Shown piece after piece: positions 1 to 10,937 of a stretch of 64,000 nt of DNA (position 1 is its first letter; each line of letters begins with the position of its first letter). The stretch spans positions 15,648,769-15,712,768 of the forward strand of contig CM059624.1 in assembly GCA_030435675.1 (NCBI GenBank), in the 5' to 3' direction. The position numbers and the translations under genes were made by a program. A model generated the notes under the pieces. That model worked only from the letters and a program-made list of their open reading frames with translations, was not told the DNA's origin and ran no database searches. The stretch is from Steinernema hermaphroditum (lineage: Eukaryota > Nematoda > Chromadorea > Rhabditida > Steinernematidae).

Positions 1-1109
1 GTATAATACGAAGACCAATCCGAAGAGTATGACCAAAACAGTCATGAATCGCCGTACCGTAATCCTAACTTCTAGAACCCCCTCCAACTGAACATCAGCG
101 TCGGTCTTCATTCGTTTACATCTTTGGTCATTTAAGCTCTGCTCCACTGAGTCCCCCTTGCATTTCCCTCAAGATCGAACTTTCGAGAAATGAACGAAAA
201 GTGCCAGCGGACCAGAAAACATCTGTTCAATTTCCCAGCGGTATTTTTGCGTGAAAGAGTCATAAATTACAAAGTGAAGGACGCGTCAGCAACGCATGAC
301 CTATATGTGCAGTTGCGGTAAACACATCGCCCCGGGTTTGATGCACTTCTAACACGTTTATGTTGATATACACAACAAATTGCCCGAATTTGCGTCATCG
401 TCGTTCTTTCGCTGCGCTGTTGTTCGGCTTCTCGGAATCGGAGAAAACAAGTAAGACGCACTTTTAATCGCTTCGAGACGATGTGCGAAGCGGAAAATCT
501 CCTGAGGCGATAGCAGAAACGTCCTACTCAAGTGGAAAGAGCAAGTCTGCAAAAAGCATTTAGCAAAAAGCCGGATAGGACTCCCGTGTTTGCCGGAGTT
601 TTAGGCGAAAACAAGTTGTCGCGCAAATGCACTTCGAACTGTTAGAGGACGAATTTTGTTGTGCTCTTAGAGTGATTCGGAGAAAAACAAGTAGAATGCA
701 CTTTTAATCACTTACTTCAGATGTTTCGGCGCCGAGGCAAAGAGGCAAAGCTCTTCGAGTGAGAGTCTCCTCAGGCGGTCCTTTCGTTTGACCGTTGAAA
801 GTGGAACATGATCAGAATGAGGGAACAAAGATGGATCAGGATGGTTTGGACCAAAATGGATCATTACATTTGTGTCGGCTGCACTGTCATAGATATCTTC
901 ATGTGCATATAAAAATGTAGACCTTGTGTATAATATCGCCATGGCCACATTGTATACACAGCGGACAACAAAATGTTCTATGCCAGGAATCCGGCTACGT
1001 GAGAAGTCATCCCGAAGGTCGTCGACACTCTGAGGGAACCATCACAGCTGAAGACACAACTCCCAGACCACGAACTCATCTCGTCGATGCAGATGCGAGC
1101 CCTGAAGCC
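1..1109. other. No gene seen
   Basis: Contains only the duplicated pair at 430-725 and a few short chance frames on both strands. TACCGTAATCC is at 55-65. Confidence 0.6.
430..725 (+). repeat. Diverged duplication, copies at 430-490 and 668-725
   Basis: Both contain CGGAGAAAA-ACAAGTA, then GCACTTTTAATC and a later CTCCT.AGGCG. The second copy holds TGCACTTT (697-704), the first a one-base variant. Confidence 0.6.
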
Positions 1110-1480
1110 TCACATGTCCCCCAAACGTTCGAGATGGAGAAGTTCCGAGGCCGTTTCTAGAGGCTAGCTGATTCCTGATAGCTGATGCCTTATAATAACC
1201 TCAATCCGGGAACAGTGGGAGTACAATTACTGGACACCCTGTGGATAATACACCGGTACAGAGACGGATTGGCTATTCGTGGACCGAAATTCCAATCTTA
1301 TACCAATCTCCGAACTCACTTGGGTAATCTGAGGTTATATTCAGATAGGTCCACGGGATGTCCAGTAATTATACTCCCACTGTTCCCGGATTGAGGTTAT
1401 TATATGGCATCTGCGAATCGGCGAACCTCTAGAAACAGCGTCGGAACTTCTCCTTCCTGGACGTTTGGGGACATGTCCAG
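1110..1480. mobile_element. Foldback/MITE-like long inverted repeat
   Basis: Arms of about 120 bp face each other: left 1110-1240 and right about 1352-1480. The best block pairs 1185-1244 with 1350-1409 (ATAATAACCTCAATCCGGGA and beyond, near 95% identical). Further out, GGAGAAGTTCCGA, GTTTCTAGAGG and ACATGTCC are also mirrored. No coding capacity is seen. The outer limits are judged by eye. Confidence 0.8.
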
Positions 1481-4400
1481 AAGTTGTGCTGCTGGTAGCT
1501 TGCATCTAAAATGCTAGCGAGTCGAGTCAGGCGTGTCCACTCGAAATTCTCAACTCGAGATGAATCGCAGCTAGAGCCGTGACGTGAGATTTCAATCTCA
1601 GGCGTTAGCATCAGCTTCAGCTTCTTCAGTTCGCTTAAAAGGAGTCTTCATCTTCTTCATCTTTCATATGTACGTGTATCTAAAATCACTATCATCCTTC
1701 TCATTGAGCTAGTTGGCTGAACTGCTTCCACAAGTTCCCGTTCTAGAGCTCAGTTCACAGAGTAGCATGTACCACATGTATCAATAGCTCCTCCAAATGT
1801 AGCATAAAAATAGCACTTAAAAACTGCACACTTCATTCTAAACTTTCCCAACACTAACAAAAAAATGTCCCTCGTTTTCCAAAGCTCTACACCGACACCA
1901 GTCAGTATTGCCCTCTTCGGATTAGCGGCGCCCTTTTGAATTGTGAATCACAGATCTAAAGGACAGCGATGTTTTCTTTTTGCGCCATTGCTGACCACAG
2001 TTCGCGTCGAACCAATCAAAATATCACACTATAGACAAACTAAAGTGCATTCTACAGTTCACAACACCTTTTGATTGATCGTGTTTATCACAATGTTTAT
2101 CATAGTTGTCCTCAGATGTTTGTTTACTCTTTTCAATATTATATCCCATTGGATAGTCTAAAAAGCAGTGCACATGCTTTGTTGTGTAGGTGGATGGGGT
2201 GTTGATGAGCCTTTTGACGAAAACATACAAAAGATTCATAAATATACAGGTATTGTCGTTCTGAATGAAAACACAAAAACATAGATCTGATGTCTGTCTA
2301 ATAGCAAAACAATCTGCAATATGCACTCTTATTTCAATTAAAACTCACACCAAAATATGGTTTATGTACACTCAGATCTTCGTAAAATCTAACTCCATAA
2401 CATTATGTCCAAAATTTGAACTACTAAACAGAATTCTGGTAAAAAATGAACAAGGAAAAACTAGAAAAAGAATGTGTTTTGTTTACTTTTTGACACTCGT
2501 TTTCCTAGGGTCATTTAGCGGTTGGTCATCGCATCTTTCGCGCAGAGCCCGGAAACGCCGGTTTCCGACCCTGTGTCAGCCTTTGATTGTGGCCAGCAGG
2601 GAGACGATTTTTTGCCCAATTTTATGTAATTTCCAAGGGAAACTTGCGCAGAGTCCGCCTCAGATCGTTCTGAAATTTCATGGGCAAGCAGCGAGTGTAC
2701 CGAAATCTAGCTGACACGCACACCGTATAAAAAGCTTGCTTCGAAAATTACGTGCGAACTGGTATAGGCAATCCATATTGTGAGAGAATCCTTTATTGTT
2801 TGCATGGTCGAACTAAGGAGCGTTACAGCTACCATTTTTTTGGGTCTGGGTTCCACTCCATTACCGGATCGGCTAGCCGTTCAACCGATCCGTGAGCCGG
2901 ATCATGCCTTATGGATCGACCGACTGAACGTTCTTATTAGCAAATTCAATACGTTCGCTCATGTAGACCTGTTTGTATACCGAGTTTGATCTGGATGTTA
3001 GGTTTTTACACTTCGGGAGGCTCTCTTTCTGATATGCCTCCAGCTCTTCAAAAATTATTCAGAAGGCCGATACATAGTTCGCGTAGGTCGACTAATATAG
3101 ACATCTTCTTAAACTCTTCCAGATCTAGACATGTCGGCTTATAGACATGCGTACTCCAGGAAACCTATCATGCATTACACAAAAGCCTACGATCTGAAAT
3201 AAGACTTTAGGGTCTCTCTGGTGGTGTTTTCGATTTACATCGAAGTTCTTCACATTTTTCGCACTATCACTTCTGGTGTTTTCGGTGTTTTGATATTAAT
3301 CGTGAACAGTGCATTTGCAGAACAGATATCTCCAAAACACCGATCTGAAGGTTAAGCAATCATATCACACTACGAACAAACTAAAGTGCCTCCTAGTGAC
3401 ACTTGGATCTGTCGCTGATCCGCTGTGCTAATTGGTTATGTCCTTAAAGGCCGATCCTGAGATAAGCTCTAACTAATATCTAGCTTCGGCTTCTTAGTTT
3501 AATAACTTGTAGCTGGGAAAGGACAATTACGTCAAATGAGTCGACATGCCTACTTTTTGTATGCACTTCTCAGTTTCATTTCATGCACTTTTGTTTCTTC
3601 AATCCATAGATCTCTGGCAACATTTAATCACCGTTTTTACGATCACTCTGCACTCTGGAGTCGAACGATCGTCTTCCTGAAAAGGACACACACGCGCGCC
3701 AATCGATCAGATCGCCGTCACCCGTGTGACAGCTGTGCTCGCACTTTCGTTTTGGACGACACACTTTTGTAAAGCGCACACGTGACTTGTTGTTTTGCTG
3801 CTGGCGGTGACTAGGGTGTGCACTTCGCCGGGAAACGGAGCTGTAATGGTGGCGGGTAATCGGCGGAAAACAATTTTGGGAATCGATGTGAATCGACGGA
3901 CGACGTGGACTTTGTGTCCTGGCAATTGATGTACTTTCCGGGAATTTCTGAATAGATGCACTTCGGATCAAACTAAAGCCTTTGATGTCAGCGGCTGAGA
4001 GCGAACTTCCTTCTACATCGACAAACAATGCCATTCACAAACTATTGAATTGCTAATTGTCAGAAGTACAGATTGAGTTCTCGCAAAGGAGAAGTTGATC
4101 TGTATGACTATGACTCTATAGACCGTGGACCGTAGGAAGATCGTGGACAAAAGGGTAAAATAGCCTGCCTTGAGAAGCTTTAGGCCTATCTCAGTATAAG
4201 ACTAATATTTCTTTTCCTTTGAAAGAAGATCAATGCCTAATCGAATCCGTGTTCTTCGCAGCAGTCGGGGCTTTAGACGTCGACGTTGCAGCGACTCTTC
4301 GCAAGCTCAGGTAACCTGGCCATGTTTTTCAAGATCCCTAAAAGAGCTTTTTAGTGAATGGAACTACGGATCACGTGTGTTATGCGACTTCTGCAAGCTG

Positions 4401-4969
4401 AAGCGATCGTTGAAAGGATGACCTAGCACAGCTGATCTTTATGAACACAAATAGAAGCCACGCTGTGCACAACATCCGGCCAAACAGTCTGTTTAGTTCA
4501 CCGTAGCCTATACAGTTTGTTTTACAATGGATACCCACTACGTTTTCAGAGATTTACTACAAGTCAGGGACAACCGAATCTTGTGATATGTGCAGGAAAC
4601 ATTTAGATTCTAGGAATGTGGACTTTGACGGCCAAATGTTTAACTTGCTGAATGAAATAAACGAATACCAGTTGAGAAATGTTGCAGATACTACCTCAAG
4701 ATGCAAATGAAGATCAGACGTATAGGAGACCAAATGATGATTCTCTCGATGTTCGTAACAAATCCTGCGAAAGTAATTATGAATTATGAGTTAAATCCAT
4801 AATTGCCATGTCCGAACAAATGTGAAACAGTAGAGTAGACGACCCAAATGAAACTCGATGGGGCGAAGTTCATCGAAGACTATCGAATCAGGCGGTTGAC
4901 TACAGTTTTTTACCGAGTTTTACTAAGTTCGTGTTCTCGAATCAACGGCTTATGTCGTGCAAGGCGTCA
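1481..4969. other. No gene seen; one moderately GC-rich patch
   Basis: Frames at 2265-2714 (plus) and 3624-4034 (minus) have no recognisable family and unlikely composition. CACTA.ACAAACTAAAGTGC occurs at about 2030 and 3368. A patch at 3650-4030 has GTGCACTTC copies like the other islands. Confidence 0.5.
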
Positions 4970-4983
4970 TACAAAGCGCCGTC

Positions 4984-5165
4984 ATGACAATTCCACCCCG
5001 TACTTTTCCACCCCGACATTTCCACCCCGTATTTTTCCACCCCGTACTTTTCCACCCCGTACTTTTCCACCCCGTACTTTTCCACCCCGACAATTCCACC
5101 CCGACATTTCCACCCCGACAATTCCACCCCGACAATTCCACCCCGACAATTCCACTCCGACAATT
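4984..5165 (+). repeat. Left terminal array, 12 units of TTCCACCCC plus variable spacer
   Basis: Twelve units share TTCCACCCC and alternate between spacers GACAA, GACAT, GTACTT and GTATTT (14 or 15 bp per unit). From outside inwards the order is GACAA, mixed, three GTACTT units in a row, then a run of GACA units. The reverse-complement order of the right array is very similar, so the two arrays are homologous inverted termini rather than independent expansions. The innermost unit is altered (CCACTCC). Confidence 0.9.
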
Positions 5166-5235
5166 CGACTTTTATAGAACAAAATTACAAAAATAAAAAC
5201 AACAAACAAAATTATGAGGGTTACGGGGAAGCGTC

Positions 5236-5855
5236 CTACTGTTCCTCATCTTGAGCAGGCTGTGGCGCGATCCATCCATTGCTGCAATGTACAGCCAGTT
5301 TTTGAAGATAATCTACGGGATTCTCCTTGTAGTCGTCATACTGATCGACGATGGAATGAAGCTCCTTGCTGTGCTGTTTGTAATTAAAACGTTGCGAGCG
5401 CTGCCGAAGCCCCTTTGACGGCTTAATCGTGTACTCACGATATACTTGACGTGCGTACAGTTCCTCTCTTTCGATCACATTCAGTAAGCCGGTCATTGTA
5501 GGCGATCGGGAAACGCTCCTGTTGATGATCCCGTGCCAGGCTTCCATACCGTTGTTGGTGCGAGGTTGGTCTTTGGACGTTCTCTCGAAGAGATTCCATT
5601 CGCTGGGAACGAAGGTGATTCCTCTTCTTGGTTCATTCAGAAGAGTTTCGCGGATGTATGCTGAAATCAGACGTTGTTAAAAACTCTCAGAATTTATCAA
5701 GTACCATCAGACGTGCATCCGGCGGTAAGATCCGGTATTTCGTCTATTGGAATTGAATCAACACCAATGTACGTGTTGAAGAAATACGTGAATAAATCGT
5801 CCATTTCTTCCGCTTCATCCCAAAGAGCGCAAAATGATTGATAAACGCTTTGGAT
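5236..5855 (-). pseudogene. C-terminal fragment of a MULE transposase, two exons
   Basis: Exon A (5705-about 5855) encodes acidic sequence with FTYFFNTYIGVDSIP. Exon B (5236-5660) encodes SEWNLFERTSKDQPRTNNG followed by MEAWHGIINRSVSR. The RTNNG..EAWH..INRSV block is typical of the region after the catalytic core of Mutator-like transposases. The exons join cleanly in phase (GATG donor, TTTCAG acceptor) across a 44-bp intron at 5661-5704, and exon B ends in TAG at 5236. The reading frame is intact for about 190 residues, but the N-terminal DNA-binding and DDE portions are absent: exon A runs straight into the terminal repeat array. Either a truncated transposase or a captured exon; unlikely to be active alone. 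Confidence 0.75.
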
Positions 5856-5858
5856 TGT

Positions 5859-6077
5859 CGGGGTGGAATTGTCGGGGTGGAAATGTCGGGGTGGAATTGT
5901 CGGGGTGGAATTGTCGGGGTGGAAATGTCGGGGTGGAAATGTCGGGGTGGAATTGTCGGGGTGGAAAAATTTGGGGTGGAAAAGTACGGGGTGGAAAAGT
6001 ATGGGGTGGAAAAGGACGGGGTGGAAAAGTACGGGGTGGAATTGTCGGGGTGGAAAAATTTGGGGTGGAATTGTCGT
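5859..6077 (-). repeat. Right terminal array, 15 units of GGGGTGGAA plus variable spacer
   Basis: Fifteen units share GGGGTGGAA with spacers TTGTC, ATGTC, AAGTAC, AAGTAT, AAGGAC and AAATTT. The array is the inverted counterpart of the left array and directly abuts the transposase coding remnant at its inner edge. Its G-rich strand has a GGGG run every 14-15 bp, so G-quadruplex formation is conceivable; this is inference. Confidence 0.9.
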
Positions 6078-6093
6078 GTCACGTACAAAGCAC

Positions 6094-7740
6094 AGTTAAG
6101 ATAAGTATCACGGCGTAGTCGTCACTTATCTTCTTTCTTCGGCATGTGGGTGCGATGTCGCAGATGAAGAAGGTGATCTCAATAGTGTGTGCCGCCACTT
6201 GACAGGCCAAGAGCTGACTCTGGTAGGGGTGCAGACGCTGAAGCACAGCAAACGAAACGGATCCAATCTTCGGTCCGGCTGGCGTGTTTTAGAACATCTT
6301 CGGCGGCTTCCAGGCGAACAGTGGGCGAAGAGGAATCCCACCATCCTAGAATCTGGCGGCGTGGATTTCGGAGTTGCAGCGGGAATTCGTCTTCGTGTAG
6401 CGGTGTGGGTGTGGGTCCCTACCAAAGATGGGAATTTAACGCATGGAGGTGCGAAAAACAGTTGGGTTACATACTGAAAAACTGAAGGATTTAGATTACG
6501 GTCGCCTAGACTTGAAGTTAAACCTGGTTGCGAAAATTTGATTTTTTCTTTACTAGCTGTGTCAGACAAACCTCCAACAGGAGACTGATTCGTTGGCTTT
6601 CTAAGTTGTTCTGTTTAACTCCTAAAAATTGCGAAATATTTTACACATCACTGCCCTAGGACGGCCCCAAGACTGCCTAAGCGCCCAAACGGAGTCCCTC
6701 CTAATTTCGATGAATAAATGTCCTTTTATTTTTGGGACCCTTTTTCGTCGAATGCCCTTCGTAATGCAGCAAAACAAGTTGGACCCGTGGAACATCATCA
6801 TCGTAATACTCTTCATCGGTTACGGCTGCACTTTGTGATTTTGTTTTTTGCCCGCGGCTCCAATGTCAAAATAGCTCTCTAACCAGTCGTCGGCGTAGCA
6901 CATGATTCCCGCGGCGGGGGTGTACGGTAGCCGCACTTTCTAGACAGGCCGTTCATCAGCCGTCGCAATTATGCCGGCGTGACGTCTTGTTTGCACAAAG
7001 AAAGCGCCATTCTCTTACGGTAGTCCCAAAAATGGGTTGGCCCTTCAAAACAAATCATCCTCAATGGACTTGTTGTTCTCGGACGTTTCGTGTCTAATGG
7101 TCTGTCTAGACGGGATTTAAGCACTTTCCAGTTTTGCCACGCGCCGATGGGTTCAAAACAAAATTTGGAAATTGGCAGCGGGCCGGCCATGTGATTTCAT
7201 AGTCCCCGACTGACGTCGGGTCTCCCGAGGAAAATAGATGTGTTTTGGTTGGTGTTAGCGGAGGCTGGACTGGGAAACACTGCGAAAGGACATGTGGAAA
7301 CTGGAAAAAACTTCGAGATTTGAAGCAAGAATCGCTGAAGCATGAAGTATCTGCTTTCTGCTAAAAAACATGTACAACGATCGGACAAGGTGAATTAGCA
7401 AATACCTTAAAAGGGCTTTCATGGCCTTCTCCTTTAAATAAATGTTGAATGAGCATGACTTGAATGCAACTCGGCTCTATATGCAACCATTCAGAAAGTG
7501 GCAGTGAGAATGCAAATGTTCCCTTTTTGGTTCTGTTTAATGCTCCCATGAGACTTGCAGATTTATTTTGCGATCTCATACCTCAGTTCTGTGTACCTCC
7601 GAATCGGTCGGTTCTCCCTAGATCTCCGATATCCATTACCTATCGAAATCGATGTTTCCGTCATCTAGAAGCCGTGGAACAGCAAGGTTACGTATCAGTC
7701 AGAGCGAGCAGGTCGATTTTGATGTTCGTCAGTTCCTACT
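6094..7740. other. No gene seen; scattered regulatory-like motifs
   Basis: Open frames on both strands at 6126-6569 overlap each other and look like chance. Between 6820 and 7240 there are TGCACTTT, TACGGTAG and TGACGTC strings. Confidence 0.5.
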
Positions 7741-7764
7741 GCAGCTCCAGAAGACGTCCACCCC

Positions 7765-7875
7765 CATCAACGCATCACCCTGGGAACACTGAACGTGCGC
7801 CGCCTCACCTCGCCTGGATGTCTTCTGGAGCTGCAGGAGGAACGACGTGCTCGTTCTGACTGCGTTCAGAGAAAA
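7765..7875 (+). pseudogene. LINE endonuclease fragment (RTE-like)
   Basis: From 7774 the sequence encodes ITLGTLNVRRLTSPGC, followed by LLELQEERR. This matches the start of the apurinic-type endonuclease domain of non-LTR retrotransposons, where the TxNVRxL motif holds a catalytic asparagine. Only about 35 codons are recognisable before homology fades near 7875. Twenty bases of it (7815-7834) are repeated in inverted orientation at 7741-7760, giving a small hairpin. Confidence 0.5.
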
Positions 7876-10066
7876 CAGACCTTGGAGCCATGGACGTGAA
7901 TGATTCCGAGTTCCGCTTCTTCTACTCCCATTTTCGACTTGAACGCTATTCTAAATGGTATTTTCGAAGGCCAGAAATGTGCAGGAAATCGGAACAAAAA
8001 AGGCAACAATTTCTTCACTGTTCGTCTGCTCTCTCTCAGCTCTAGTACTGATGCTCCCTGAGCCGGAGAGCCGGCTCGCCGACCCGGCTCGGTATTTCGC
8101 AATACGACCCGGCTCCGACTTGGCTCACCTCGACACGGCTCCGACTTGGCTCTCGTCGTCTATGCTCTCTGCGCACCGCTCCTCACTAAATTTTCCATAT
8201 ATAGGTTACCGGATTGCGTAATATTGAGCCTGACCGGGAAGATAGGCCGGAATTGGAGCCTGCTATAAAAAGAGGTGAGGCAACTTTGAGTATCCAAACC
8301 TGGACCAAGAAGGGGTATATGTACACGAGCAAAACATGAACGAAGATTTGGAAGATTTTGAGATGAGTTTGACGAGTTTAATCCTTGTGTCGAAGGTTTA
8401 TGTCTTACGAGACGTAGTATATGCACAAGAGCCACATTGTCACACCGTAGTAGCTTTCTGGATCACTCATCCGCAGCAATTAATCTATGTATAGTAAGTC
8501 TGGTCTTCTGCTACCACCGATGCAAAAACCCAATCATCATAGTGTCTGGTACACCATTTCTGGCGTAGACCCTTTGAAGAGACAAAGGTTCTATTCTTGG
8601 AGCAACTCACATGTGTTTCACAAACAATGGAGTATCAGGCAAAGAAACCTATTTCAAGCGTTCTTTGTAGAGTATTGAGCCATTGTCGTAATGGACGGCT
8701 AGAGATATTGCTCTACGTATGTTGCCACTTCGTACTCTTCTGCCCTTTAGAAAGCGGAAACGACCAAAGACCGAAACTGTGCTGACCGGTTTAGAGTTTA
8801 AGAAGTCAAAAGAGGAAGCGAACGTTGTCGTTCTTGTACACGGAAGCGTTCTGAGGTTCCTTGTGACTCGGTCTTTAACCTGTGACTAATTGCTAGAGCA
8901 CTTAGAATACTACCTCACTACCTTCACATGAGCTGTGTACAAAGGTTTAAGGGCACACTCAGTCCGAAATGGATCCTTCCTGCACAGATCGATCGAAATG
9001 TCCAGAGGTCGTGATTCACGGTGATAAGAGGCGATCGGTTCTAAGCTGAAAAATGGTCAAAGAGGAACTGGAATCACAGTAGATCGGTTTAAGTTGTTCC
9101 GCCCGCCGAACTGATCCACCTTTGCATTTGCAAGATTTTGAAACTGATCGATCGGTCGATCATCGAACTGCACTGATCGATTGTACTCTTGTGAAGGTCG
9201 CCTCCAGGGTGAACTTTTATCGATTTGAGTGCGTTTCCCTTGTGTATCTCGCCTAGATTGAGTCCTACCCCGTTAGAGATTGGGTTGCTTATGCGGTCAC
9301 CATGGAAAGTTCCAAAAACACTTTCAGATCAAGACCAGGACACTGAATTACTTCGCAACCACTGTCGTAATCCGTCAGATCGCGTCAGCGGTTGGTGCCC
9401 ACGCTTAAAGTTTGTACCCTATTATCCAATCCTGAACAATACAAACTGATCGTGAACAATGAAACAAACATAATAATGCGCGTAATGACGTCCAAGCAGA
9501 TTGGTATTGTCGACTTCCTCATATATTTCTGATGTTTTTCTCAAACCATTTGAGGTTCGACGCCCGAAATAGGTGTGAACAGAACAAGAACTACCATAAT
9601 TTTACAATTTTGAGCTGGGGGATCATCGTCCATCCGCCAAGAGCACCCTTCCAGCAGGCACAACCTTAAACTCCTTGTTTTGAGGCTAAAGCTGGCTGTT
9701 AGATGTCATTTGGATCATGGATATCAGTCGCCGACTCCAGCAGGTCCCGCTTTTGGATCGATTCCGCTCTGTTATACTCGAATTTCAACCCCAATCATAG
9801 GGAGATAAGTCATGTGACCGACTACAGCAGTGCCTTGAGAGGTTAATCATTGGGATGTCTGGGACCACGTCTAAACAAAACCCAGATAAAGAACTTCGGC
9901 ATGAACCCGTTTCAGGCGTCCCCTTGGATATCGAGCGTGCCCCCTCGTTTTGTTTTTTTTTACCGGATTTCGGGCGCCTGGTATCCCAAAGGGGATGTTG
10001 AAGTTCTTTGAATGGATAGGTTTGATCGGTGTTCATGCAGCCGGAATCCACACTCGAATCCTCGGG
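7876..10066. other. No gene seen; GGCTC-rich patch
   Basis: Holds the GAGCC/GGCTC patch at 8055-8155, a TATAAAAAG string near 8263 without a following gene, and several GATCGATC-like strings near 9160. Confidence 0.5.
8108..8153 (+). repeat. Two tandem copies of a 24-bp GGCTC unit
   Basis: CGGCTCCGACTTGGCTC occurs twice, 24 bp apart, within a GAGCC/GGCTC-rich patch (8055-8155). A similar patch is at 32640-32770. Confidence 0.7.
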
Positions 10067-10375
10067 CTTCTTGTTTGGAAAAGTGGACCTGTTAACGCTA
10101 TCCTCAAGGCTTCAGGAGCACAGGTCTTTCCACATGGTTCCACAGGGTCCGGTGATTCTATACAGAGTGTCAATAGGATGTCTAGCAGATGGATAGATAG
10201 ACCTGGTATTCCCGGGGTTCGTGCAACTGAGTCCTCCCTGAGAACACCAGCTTTCTGTTTGGAAAAGCGTAGGGCAAGTGGACCTGTCAACTTTGTCCTC
10301 AAGGGCTTCAGGAGCACAGGTCTTTCCACATGGTTACGCAAGAACCGATGATTCTATATGTCAGTAAGATGTACC
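10067..10375 (+). repeat. Imperfect tandem duplication, ~185-bp unit
   Basis: Unit 1 from 10067 (TTCTTGTTTGGAAAAG) and unit 2 from 10251 (TTTCTGTTTGGAAAAG) share CTTCAGGAGCACAGGTCTTT and CCACATGGTT. A remnant (TTTTTGGAAAATG) follows near 10450. The apparent 133-residue frame across it is a by-product. Confidence 0.8.
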
Positions 10376-10937
10376 CCAAAGCATAAGTGTATATTATTAA
10401 ATATTTACTGACTTTTCACTGGTTTTACTCACAGGGTTCATGTCTTTTTTTTTGGAAAATGCCGTCAGACCAATATTATATAGGATACATATGCTATGGA
10501 GGAATCGAAAACGCGGAAACGCAAAAACACCGAATTTACACAAACCAAAAAAACGGGTAGGCAGTGAGGTGCCGAATTAAAGGAGAGTGAGAGGGAAAGG
10601 AAAAGAGAGTGACAAGAATGAGAATACCTAACAACTCGGTTCCTGAGATGCGCGTGTACGGCTACGAAAGGAGGTAGAGGCGATAACATATTAGTGATTT
10701 TTGTCTTTTTGTCGTTTGGGAACAGCAATGGAACCAAGAATCGCTACGGGAATCGATGGAAGCTCTTGGAAATATAGACGTGGAGAGTGAGAGATTGGAA
10801 GGAGAGACTTTGTACATCAGAACATCAACAGAAAACAGGAGAAGGTGTGGAGAACAGCGTTTGGCAGCAAATATACAAAAGAAGAGTGACGGTCTCATCG
10901 TATGTACAGCAAACGAGTGGGGTGAATCGTGGGCGGC
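10376..10937. other. 3' flank of the Q-rich gene
   Basis: Probable 3'UTR and downstream sequence. No clean AATAAA on the minus strand was found immediately after the stop, so the 3' end is not fixed. Confidence 0.5.

Larger units (their letters stand above)
4977..6083. mobile_element. Mutator-like (MULE) element with minisatellite foldback termini
   Basis: Two arrays of 14/15-bp units face each other in inverted orientation (left 4984-5165, right 5859-6077) and enclose a decayed C-terminal MULE transposase on the minus strand. Both outer ends carry GACAATTCCACCCC as the terminal unit. The flanks share TACAAAGC (left 4970-4977, right 6084-6091), extendable to 10 bp with one mismatch (TACAAAGCGC / TACAAAGCAC), compatible with the 8-10-bp target duplication of MULEs. 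The exact ends are uncertain by a few bases. With only a fragment of transposase it is presumably non-autonomous. Foldback elements with repeat-built termini are known in other transposon groups; this combination is the striking part. Confidence 0.75.

Noticed and set aside
4848..5209. Several frames of about 60-110 residues with repeated PPRTF/GWNCRGG peptides
   Set aside because: They are translations of the MULE terminal minisatellite in every frame, not proteins.
9950..10351. 133-residue plus frame with internal similarity
   Set aside because: It runs through a non-coding tandem duplication; the similarity between halves comes from the DNA repeat.
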